Shown here piece by piece: positions 1-5,048 of a DNA stretch of 5,048 nucleotides (positions within the stretch are counted from its first letter, which is position 1; the number at the start of each line of letters is the position of its first letter). The position numbers and the translations under genes were made by a program. This stretch comes from Flavobacteriales bacterium (GTDB taxonomy: Bacteria > Bacteroidota > Bacteroidia > Flavobacteriales_D > Parvicellaceae). The notes below the pieces were generated by a model, which made no database searches, was not told the origin of the DNA, and was given only the letters and a program-made list of their open reading frames with translations. The DNA is taken from NCBI GenBank assembly GCA_015488785.1, contig WFNC01000537.1, positions 1 through 5,048 of the forward strand, written 5' to 3'.

Positions 1-489
1 CCTTATGGATATATTGCGGGATGGAATAACTTTGGAGACATATCGAAGGCAGAATATTATAACGGATACTCTCCCTATACTCACGTAACAGGAATGGACG
101 TCTATTTTTACGGACTATATGATGGAGGAAATGGAGCTACAGTCGATTTTAATATATGGAGTGATAATGCAGGACAACCCAACACTATTTTAGGAACAGC
201 TACCGCTTCTTTATTACAATTAGACAATGCTTTAAGTTCTAATGGAGGACAAGGAGTTTTACATGTCACTTTTCCTTCGGTAGTAAATGTAGGTGGATCA
301 CCTTTCTACTGTGGAATTACAATGAACGGCTTCACTCCTACTGACTCATTAGGAATCGTTACGAGTACAGTTAATACACCAACCAACTCAGGATGGGAAC
401 AATGGTCTGACAATACTTGGCATGCTTATGACGAACAAGCAAGTTGGAATATGAACCTTACACAGTATATTAAGCCTTACGTAACAGAT
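1..489 (+). other. N-terminal beta-rich module of the surface protein (unassigned)
   Basis: Residues 1-163 of the visible protein begin PYGYIAGWNNFGD and continue through aromatic- and Gly-rich strands (VYFYGLYDGG near 34-43, VDFNIWSDNAG near 49-59). I recall similar modules, with a GY-(I/V)-x-G-x-N-x-(Y/F)-G-D start and a later (K/N)IW(D/S)-(D/N) motif, lying between an N-terminal peptidase and the T9SS tail in Bacteroidota secreted proteins. I cannot confirm that here. If it holds, a catalytic domain may lie just upstream of the window. A single cysteine (residue 104) is visible. Confidence 0.45.
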
Positions 490-2871
490 ATGCCTGTTTC
501 GGGAACAATTACAGCTACGCCTAGTACAAGTTGTGCTGGTTCTCCGATAACTTTTAATGCTACAGGAGTAAATGCAAGTACGTATTCTTGGTACTTCCCA
601 AGTGCTGACAATGAAAACACGACAGGAATTAGTTCAAGCGCTACTTATAGCTCTCCAGGAAACTATACTGCCTATCTTTATATTGATGGAACTTGTGACG
701 GTAGATATGTTGATAGTTTACCTATCATAATTACAGCTGGACCTACTATTAATTCTGTAATTGCAACACCTAGTTGTACAGGAAATGATGGACAAATAAC
801 AATTAATGTTTCTAATGGCGCTACTCCATACCAATATAGCATTGATGGAGGTAGTACTTTTCAAGCAAGCAATATATTTTCAAGCTTGATTGGAGGAACG
901 TATAATATCGTTGTAACAGATGCAAGTGGATGTAGCAGTTCTGATGTTTCGACAGTACCTACAGGAACAGGTGTTCTTTCAGTTACATCTACAACTACAG
1001 ACCCATCGTGTAGTGCTAATGATGGTACGATTGTCGTAAGTGCAACCGGAGGAGTCACACCTTATACTTTTAGTAATGATAATGGTAGTTCATTTAATTC
1101 AGGTGCTGTACCTTATACATTTAGTAGTTTAGCTATTGGGACATACAATCTTATTGTTAAGGACGTAAATGGTTGCCAAGGGTTTGAAACGGTAACTTTA
1201 GTTAATACTAGCGCACCTTCATTAACCTCAACTCCAGTCCATGTTAGTTGTAATGGGGCAAATGATGGGCAACTTTACAACAGTGCTACTGGAGGAACAT
1301 ATCCTTACCAATACAGTATAGATGGAACCAATTTTCAACCCAGTGGAACTTTTTTAGGGTTGAGCAGTGGAACTTATAGTATCACCGTTCAAGATGCTAA
1401 CGGCTGTTCTTCAATTGGAACAACTCAAATAAATCAAGGAGGTACGGTAACGCATACCGCTACAACAAATGATGCCTCTTGTGGTGTTAACAATGGAAAC
1501 ATTTCTATTATTCCTAGCGGAGGAACATCTCCATATCAATATAGTATTGATGGAGGAGCTAATTTTCAATCAAATGGGTTCTTTAATTCTCTTGCAGGCG
1601 GAACGTATAACGTTGTAACTGTTGATGCAAATGGATGCTCTTCTACTGTTTCTTCAGAAACAATTCAAGGAAGTGGTATTTTTAGTGTTTCAGCAACAAA
1701 TACAGGAGAAACTTGTATGGACAGCAATGGAACAATCACCGTTGCAGAATCTGGAGGTACTTCGCCATATCAGTATAGTATTGATAATGGTATTAACTTT
1801 CAAAACTCTGGAAACTTTACAGGGTTAAGTGCAAACAACTACAACGTAGTAATATTAGATGCAAATGGATGCCAAACTTCCACAACAGAAACGGTAGTCA
1901 ACCAAGGAGGTTTTACATTATCTGTAACACCTGATCAAACAATTTGTAACGGAAATACCGCAACCATTACTGCCGGAGGTGCAGGAAGTGGAGCAAGTTA
2001 CTCTTGGGACAATGGTTTGAATGGAGGAACAGTACAAATCGTATCACCAACAACTACGACAACCTATACTGTAATCGCAAATGATACACAAGGATGTTCT
2101 AGAACTGAAACAACAATTGTAACAGTTAATCAAATTCCAACAGTTACAGTAACACCTAATAACCCAACAATATGTAGTGGCGACAGTATTGATTTAGTCG
2201 CTTCTGGAGCTCAAAATTATACTTGGAACACAGGAGTTACAACAGGAACAATTAAAGTTGCTCCAACTTCTCAAACGCAATATGTTGTAATCGGTGCAAA
2301 TGGAAACTGCAACAGTTCTCCTGTTTCTTTAATGATAAACGTAGATCCTGCGCCAACTGTTGTTGCAAATGGTTCTCCAATTTCTGTCCCTGTTGGAGGA
2401 ACGGTAAACTTTAATAATAATAATTCTGTAGCAACTTCTTACGATTGGAACTTTGGAGATGGAACAACGTCAAATCAAGGAGCTGTTTCTCATACTTTCT
2501 CAGTTGACGGTACCTACGATGTTGTGTTAACAGGTTATTTAGGGAACTGTGACCAAACTGACACGATAACAATAATTGTCGGAAATGGAGGTCCTACAAG
2601 TATAAATACGAGTAATTTAGAAAATGCATTTAGTATTTATCCAAATCCTAGTAATGGATTATTAAACATCTCAATTGAATTACCTTATTTTCAAAATGTA
2701 GAACTATTTACTTATGATGCTGTTGGAAAATTGATAGATTCTAAAAGATTAGAAAATGTGTTGAAGCAAAAAATCAGCTTAGATTTATCTAACAACGCTA
2801 AAGGAATCTATTTTATTAAAATAAACACCGATTTAGGGCAAGTAACAAAACGAATTACATTAATAAAATAA
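1..2871 (+). CDS. T9SS-secreted multidomain surface protein with SprB repeats (5'-partial)
   Basis: The frame is open from base 1, so the gene begins upstream; the Met codon at 94 is internal, because the 31 codons before it continue the same domain. Numbering residues from base 1, 1-163 is a beta-rich module starting PYGYIAGWNNFGD, 164-250 is PKD-like, 251-640 is five SprB-type repeats, 641-715 and 716-787 are two Ig-like modules, about 788-862 is a PKD domain (YDWNFGDGTTS at 814-824), and about 874-956 is a T9SS type A sorting domain (FSIYPNPSNG at 877-886, C-terminal LIK). From family knowledge, such a tail directs export through the outer membrane by T9SS and is usually cleaved off, leaving the protein secreted or surface-attached. 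SprB repeats occur in flavobacterial adhesins, including the gliding adhesin SprB. The function is therefore probably adhesion, or an enzyme with a long binding stalk; no catalytic motif is visible. The signal peptide lies outside the window. Confidence 0.95.
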   Translation, partial: PYGYIAGWNNFGDISKAEYYNGYSPYTHVTGMDVYFYGLYDGGNGATVDFNIWSDNAGQPNTILGTATASLLQLDNALSSNGGQGVLHVTFPSVVNVGGSPFYCGITMNGFTPTDSLGIVTSTVNTPTNSGWEQWSDNTWHAYDEQASWNMNLTQYIKPYVTDMPVSGTITATPSTSCAGSPITFNATGVNASTYSWYFPSADNENTTGISSSATYSSPGNYTAYLYIDGTCDGRYVDSLPIIITAGPTINSVIATPSCTGNDGQITINVSNGATPYQYSIDGGSTFQASNIFSSLIGGTYNIVVTDASGCSSSDVSTVPTGTGVLSVTSTTTDPSCSANDGTIVVSATGGVTPYTFSNDNGSSFNSGAVPYTFSSLAIGTYNLIVKDVNGCQGFETVTLVNTSAPSLTSTPVHVSCNGANDGQLYNSATGGTYPYQYSIDGTNFQPSGTFLGLSSGTYSITVQDANGCSSIGTTQINQGGTVTHTATTNDASCGVNNGNISIIPSGGTSPYQYSIDGGANFQSNGFFNSLAGGTYNVVTVDANGCSSTVSSETIQGSGIFSVSATNTGETCMDSNGTITVAESGGTSPYQYSIDNGINFQNSGNFTGLSANNYNVVILDANGCQTSTTETVVNQGGFTLSVTPDQTICNGNTATITAGGAGSGASYSWDNGLNGGTVQIVSPTTTTTYTVIANDTQGCSRTETTIVTVNQIPTVTVTPNNPTICSGDSIDLVASGAQNYTWNTGVTTGTIKVAPTSQTQYVVIGANGNCNSSPVSLMINVDPAPTVVANGSPISVPVGGTVNFNNNNSVATSYDWNFGDGTTSNQGAVSHTFSVDGTYDVVLTGYLGNCDQTDTITIIVGNGGPTSINTSNLENAFSIYPNPSNGLLNISIELPYFQNVELFTYDAVGKLIDSKRLENVLKQKISLDLSNNAKGIYFIKINTDLGQVTKRITLIK
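751..1920 (+). repeat. Five tandem SprB-type protein repeats
   Basis: Five units of about 75-82 residues start near bases 751, 979, 1225, 1450 and 1684. Each follows the pattern SC-x(2-4)-NDG or a variant, then GG-x-x-PYQYSIDGG-x-x-FQ, then a GTYN(I/V)-V-x-DANGC end. Units 1, 3, 4 and 5 keep PYQYSID; unit 2 has PYTFSND and is three residues longer between its cysteines. Each unit has one cysteine pair: 259/311, 337/392, 417/469, 494/546 and 572/624. The similarity is clear at protein level, but the DNA copies differ at many synonymous sites, so this is an old expansion and not a recent duplication. Units 4 and 5 look most alike at DNA level around 1528-1590 and 1762-1810. Confidence 0.9.
1921..2361 (+). 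repeat. Two tandem Ig-like modules of the surface protein
   Basis: Two units at residues 641-715 and 716-787 each begin SVTP or TVTP, have TIC-x-G near the start (Cys 649 and 725), a central SYSWDNG or NYTWNTG motif, a TTTTTYTV or SQTQYVV strand, and a late cysteine (699 and 770). This is the common Bacteroidota Ig-like/PKD-related stalk module found just before T9SS tails. The two copies are well diverged in DNA. The role is probably structural, as a spacer or binding stalk. Confidence 0.75.
2620..2868 (+). other. T9SS type A C-terminal sorting domain
   Basis: Residues 874-956 contain the hallmark FSIYPNPSNG, then LLNISIEL, a VELFTYDAVGKLI strand and a GIYFIKI-x(5)-GQVTKRITLIK end, matching the Por_Secre_tail/TIGR04183 pattern. 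In this family the domain folds as a beta-sandwich, is recognised by the outer-membrane T9SS machinery, and is removed by the PorU sortase in characterised systems. It holds 10 of the visible protein's 16 Lys/Arg residues by my hand count, unlike the rest of the protein. Confidence 0.93.
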
Positions 2872-2873
2872 TC

Positions 2874-3296
2874 ATGATACCAAAGAACGTAAAAGTAAAA
2901 GATATAAATGCAATCAATGTAGGAACCCTGATGGAGTCTTTAGGCATTGAATTTACAAAAGTAGGTGACGATTTTATTGAAGCTAAAATGCCTGTTGACG
3001 AGCGAACTTTTCAGCCAATGGGCTTATTGCATGGAGGAGCTAACGTTGCACTTGCAGAAACTTTAGGAAGTGCAGGTACGTATTTAATAATCGGTACTAA
3101 AACCCATCATGGAGTATGTATCGAAATTAACGCAAACCATGTCGGGAGTATTATGGAAGGGTATGTTTACGGAAGAGCTGAGATTGTTCACGAAGGAAAA
3201 ACAACTCATATTTGGAAAATAGAAATAAAAGATAAAAACGGAAAGTTAATTTCAATGGCTAGATTAACCATGATGATATTAGAGCGAAAAAAGTAA
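2874..3296 (+). CDS. menI: Hotdog-fold acyl-CoA thioesterase, MenI/YdiI-like (DHNA-CoA hydrolase)
   Basis: This 140-residue cytosolic protein has nearly the length of E. coli YdiI/MenI (136 residues) and aligns from memory without large gaps. Shared stretches include MPVD-x-RT-x-QP-x-GLLHGGA (39-56), LAE (60-62), EINANHV and a final SARLT-like strand (here SMARLT). The expected active-site set is present: Gln47, His53 and the catalytic Glu62. MenI hydrolyses 1,4-dihydroxy-2-naphthoyl-CoA to DHNA in menaquinone synthesis; relatives in the same PaaI-like family hydrolyse other aromatic or acyl-CoAs, so the substrate is inferred. The ATG lies two bases after the preceding stop and gives the expected family N-terminus. 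No Shine-Dalgarno sequence is seen; the leader is A/T-rich, as usual in Bacteroidota. It is probably transcribed with the surface-protein gene. No other men gene is in the window. Confidence 0.85.
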   Translation: MIPKNVKVKDINAINVGTLMESLGIEFTKVGDDFIEAKMPVDERTFQPMGLLHGGANVALAETLGSAGTYLIIGTKTHHGVCIEINANHVGSIMEGYVYGRAEIVHEGKTTHIWKIEIKDKNGKLISMARLTMMILERKK

Positions 3297-3322
3297 GCTT
3301 CTTTTTAAATTTCAGAAATTTA
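3287..3322. terminator. Possible bidirectional terminator between convergent genes
   Basis: Two overlapping inverted repeats fill the 23-base convergent gap and touch both stop codons. The first is AAAAAG (3288-3293) with CTTTTT (3301-3306), around a 7-base loop. The second is TAAATTTC (3306-3313) with GAAATTTA (3315-3322), one base apart, which could form a 7-pair stem with a CAG loop. A T-rich run follows on the + strand (3323-3341). The stems are almost GC-free, so they would be weak; the placement between converging genes is the main support. Confidence 0.35.
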
Positions 3323-3547
3323 CTTTTGCTTTTCTTTTTTTGTTAAGTTATCTTTAAACTTCTTAGATGGTAAATCTTTTGTTTTAACTAACTGCTTTGA
3401 AATAAGAAAAATTCCAGCAATTAAGAATAACAAACCTTTTATCATCGTGTTATTTTTTAACGTAAATGAATTCATAAAAAACAAACCAATAGAAAGTAAT
3501 AGAATTCCTAAAATGAGTAATAACGAATTTATGGTGTTTTTCTGCAT
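3320..3547 (-). CDS. Small two-helix membrane protein of unknown function
   Basis: I do not recognise this family. The 75-residue product starts MQKNTINSLL. It has two hydrophobic helices, about residues 6-25 and 36-54, separated by a short polar turn (LKNNT), then a lysine-rich tail of about 20 residues (9 Lys in residues 55-75). By the positive-inside rule both ends would face the cytoplasm, giving an inner-membrane hairpin. The frame could extend upstream to an ATG at 3578-3580, adding 11 residues, but that start would overlap the divergent acyltransferase gene and lie upstream of the best promoter-like motif, so I chose the ATG at 3545-3547. The hydrophobic pattern and charged tail favour a real gene, but there is no homology evidence. 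Confidence 0.65.
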   Translation of the reverse strand: MQKNTINSLLLILGILLLSIGLFFMNSFTLKNNTMIKGLLFLIAGIFLISKQLVKTKDLPSKKFKDNLTKKEKQK

Positions 3548-3561
3548 TAGCAAATAGATAT

Positions 3562-4500
3562 ATGGCAAATATAAAGACAATTCGCTTTGTTGAAAGAAAA
3601 GACATTGATTTAATTAAATATAATAAATTAGTTCGTCAATCAAAAGATGTTACGATTTACTGTTACGATTGGTATTTAGATGCAACAGCAGATAATTGGG
3701 GGCTTCTTGTTTTAGGAGATTATAAAGCTGTGCTACCTATCCCCTACACCATTAAATATGGATTAAAAATTATATACCAGCCCTATTTTACACGAGAATT
3801 AACAATTTTTTCGGAAGAAAATAATAACTCATATAATTTAACTGATTTTATATCAGCATTGCCTACAACATTTAAAAAAGTAGATTTTAATTTCTTTAAG
3901 AATGAAAAAATAAAGGGCTTTGAAGCTTTAGAAACCGTACATCAAGAATTAGATTTAACCCCTTCTTACGAAACAATTTACAGTAATTATTCAAAAAATA
4001 CTAAACGCTTAATTAAAAAAGCAATTAAGCAAAAGTGTCTTCTAAATCAAACAGAAGACGTAAATCGTTTTATTGATTTTTTTAAAAAGAATACTGGACA
4101 TCAAGTAAACTACACCACTTCACATTACGAAAACTTAAATAAACTGATGTTAACGGCTTTAAAAAATAAGCAAGGTCTATTGTATGAAGTTTTAATCGAA
4201 AACAGAACTGTCGCTTTTGCTTTTTACTTACTCCAAGATCATAGAATAACTTATTTAAAAGGCAGTGCTACAGAAGAAGGTAAAAAAGCAGGAGCCATGT
4301 TTTTGATGATGAACAAAGTAATTGAAGACAATTCTAATCAACCAATTACTTTTGATTTTGGGGGAAGTAAAATTGAATCGATTGCTCAATTTTATAATAA
4401 ATTTGGAGCAAAAAACAGAAATTACTTTTCGTACCGTAAGAATGAGTTGTCTTGGATTGTAAAAAAAGGTAAAAACATTCGTGATTTACTTAAAAATTAA
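3562..4500 (+). CDS. FemAB/GNAT-like acyltransferase, substrate unknown
   Basis: The 312-residue protein, with no signal peptide or membrane helix, resembles the GNAT-fold acyltransferases of the Acetyltransf_6/FemAB group. Supporting segments are YDWYLDATADNWG (about 36-48), the basic helix YSKNTKRLIKKAIKQ (143-157), a TYLKGSATEEGKKAGA strand and loop (about 230-245), followed by helix MFLMMNKVI (246-254), and FDFGGSKIESIAQFYNKFGA (264-283). The last is the family's typical signature, where the protein ends its second GNAT-like half. FemAB relatives transfer amino acids from aminoacyl-tRNA to peptidoglycan precursors; many Bacteroidota members are unassigned and may acylate amino sugars, lipids or peptides. 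Nothing here sets the substrate. The ATG at 3562 is the only Met before residue 191, and there is no Shine-Dalgarno sequence. It lies 31 bases before upp and may be cotranscribed with it. Confidence 0.8.
   Translation: MANIKTIRFVERKDIDLIKYNKLVRQSKDVTIYCYDWYLDATADNWGLLVLGDYKAVLPIPYTIKYGLKIIYQPYFTRELTIFSEENNNSYNLTDFISALPTTFKKVDFNFFKNEKIKGFEALETVHQELDLTPSYETIYSNYSKNTKRLIKKAIKQKCLLNQTEDVNRFIDFFKKNTGHQVNYTTSHYENLNKLMLTALKNKQGLLYEVLIENRTVAFAFYLLQDHRITYLKGSATEEGKKAGAMFLMMNKVIEDNSNQPITFDFGGSKIESIAQFYNKFGAKNRNYFSYRKNELSWIVKKGKNIRDLLKN
3566..3595 (-). promoter_or_regulatory. Possible Bacteroidota-type promoter for the small membrane gene
   Basis: On the minus strand, TATATTTG (3573 down to 3566) matches the Bacteroidota -7 consensus TAnnTTTG exactly. 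A TTTC at 3595-3592, 18 bases upstream, is a one-mismatch version of the -33 TTTG element. Transcription would start near 3560, about 13 bases before the chosen ATG at 3547. The motif lies inside the first codons of the divergent acyltransferase gene. An 8-base match with only four to six fixed bases is easily found by chance in AT-rich DNA. Confidence 0.3.
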
Positions 4501-4531
4501 CTTATTTTGTAAAAAAACAAACTCTTCTTCT

Positions 4532-5048
4532 ATGATCACGATTCACAACTTTAGTAAAACAAACTCAATTTACAATAATTTCTTAGCTCAACTGAGAGAT
4601 TTAAAGGTTCAAAAAGACCGAATGCGTTTTAGACGTAACCTAGAAAGATTGGGGGAAATTACAGCATACGAAATTAGTAAAGAACTTGAATTTCAAAATT
4701 CAGCCGTTTATTCTCCACTAGGAGTTGCAGAAATGAATACGATTGAAGAACAGCCTATTATCGCTACAATTCTTAGAGCTGGTTTACCACTACATCAAGG
4801 GTTTATTAATTATTTTGACAGTGCAGACAATTGTTTTATTTCAGCATACAGAAAGCATACGAACAATGAAGATTTTGATGTAGAAATTGAATATCTAGCT
4901 AGTCCAAGTGTAGATGGAAAAGTTGTAATACTTACCGACCCTATGATTGCTTCTGGAGCATCTATGGTTTTAGCCTACAAAGCATTGCTAAGTAAAGGAA
5001 AGCCTAAACACGTTCATATTGTTGGTGTAATTAGTAGTTTGGAAGGTA
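4532..5048 (+). CDS. upp: Uracil phosphoribosyltransferase (3'-partial)
   Basis: The enzyme converts uracil and PRPP to UMP and diphosphate in the cytosol (pyrimidine salvage). The first 172 codons are present; the family is about 208-220 residues, so some 40-45 residues, including the C-terminal uracil-binding segment, lie beyond the window. Visible family features are KDRMRFRRNLERLGEITAYE (residues 29-48), the ILRAGLP segment (80-86), AYR before the flexible loop, and the PRPP-binding loop LTDPMIASGAS (134-144), which corresponds to DPMLATGGS in E. coli Upp. The ATG at 4532 gives the N-terminus typical of Bacteroidota Upp (MITIHNFSKTNSIYNNFLAQLRD in two blocks, N-terminal to the RFRR helix). 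The 31-base gap after the acyltransferase has no Shine-Dalgarno sequence and no convincing promoter, so cotranscription is likely. Confidence 0.93.
   Translation, partial: MITIHNFSKTNSIYNNFLAQLRDLKVQKDRMRFRRNLERLGEITAYEISKELEFQNSAVYSPLGVAEMNTIEEQPIIATILRAGLPLHQGFINYFDSADNCFISAYRKHTNNEDFDVEIEYLASPSVDGKVVILTDPMIASGASMVLAYKALLSKGKPKHVHIVGVISSLEG

Noticed and set aside
94..96. ATG as start of the surface-protein gene
   Set aside because: The reading frame is open through the preceding 31 codons, which encode the beginning of the same domain, and no signal peptide follows this Met. It is internal.
861..1058. Minus-strand open frame of 65 codons
   Set aside because: It lies wholly inside the SprB repeats, and its composition mirrors the reverse of the repeat coding strand; no start context or motif supports it.
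1622..1828. Plus-strand open frame of 68 codons in another frame
   Set aside because: It overlaps repeats 4 and 5 of the surface-protein gene and encodes a low-complexity product with no recognisable pattern.
751..1920. Recent tandem DNA duplication or phase-variable repeat array
   Set aside because: The copies differ at many synonymous positions and in length (75-82 codons), so they are old protein-level repeats unlikely to slip or recombine readily.
3548..3580. Longer N-terminus for the small membrane protein (start at 3580)
   Set aside because: It would overlap the acyltransferase coding region by 19 bases and place the start upstream of the promoter-like motif; the ATG at 3547 leads directly into the membrane helix.
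3562..4500. Horizontal transfer of the acyltransferase, suggested by its more AT-rich sequence than the surface-protein gene
   Set aside because: The difference follows from amino-acid content: Lys/Asn/Ile/Phe-rich here against Gly/Thr/Ser-rich in the surface protein. Neighbouring genes have similar codon style.
4502..4509. TTATTTTG as a -7 promoter element for upp
   Set aside because: It misses the fixed A at the second position of TAnnTTTG and has no TTG about 19 bases upstream, so it is no better than chance in this AT-rich gap.

Overview
The window looks like the chromosome of a Bacteroidota member, most likely a flavobacterium or close relative. Three things point there: a low-GC sequence, a secreted protein ending in a type IX secretion system (T9SS) sorting domain and built from SprB-type repeats, and genes that start without a Shine-Dalgarno sequence, after A/T-rich leaders. 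No RNA gene, mobile element or CRISPR array is visible, and no gene-free stretch exceeds about 35 bases.

Layout: (1) Positions 1-2871 (+) hold the 3' part of a large cell-surface or secreted protein. It reads open from the first base, so its start, signal peptide and any catalytic domain lie upstream. The visible 956 residues form a beta-rich module, a PKD-like domain, five tandem SprB-type repeats, two Ig-like modules, a second PKD domain and a T9SS type A C-terminal sorting domain. (2) Two bases later, 2874-3296 (+) is a complete hotdog-fold thioesterase that closely resembles YdiI/MenI, the 1,4-dihydroxy-2-naphthoyl-CoA hydrolase of menaquinone synthesis. (3) At 3320-3547 (-) lies a small two-helix membrane protein of unknown function, convergent with the thioesterase. 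An AT-rich inverted-repeat region that could terminate both sides lies between them. (4) At 3562-4500 (+) is a FemAB/GNAT-like acyltransferase, divergent from the small membrane gene with 14 bases between their start codons. (5) From 4532 (+) to the window end is the 5' part of upp, uracil phosphoribosyltransferase, 31 bases after the acyltransferase.

Probable transcription units are surface protein plus thioesterase (+), the small membrane gene alone (-), and acyltransferase plus upp (+). The gene products have no evident shared pathway: extracellular adhesion or hydrolysis, menaquinone synthesis, an unassigned acyl transfer and pyrimidine salvage. The window reads as ordinary flavobacterial chromosome with one accessory-type surface protein. 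I do not see a new multi-gene system. The points most worth a second look are in the surface protein: near-absence of Lys/Arg outside the sorting domain, regular cysteine pairs in each module, one aberrant repeat, and an unseen N-terminus. The crowded divergent start region near 3547-3580 is the other.
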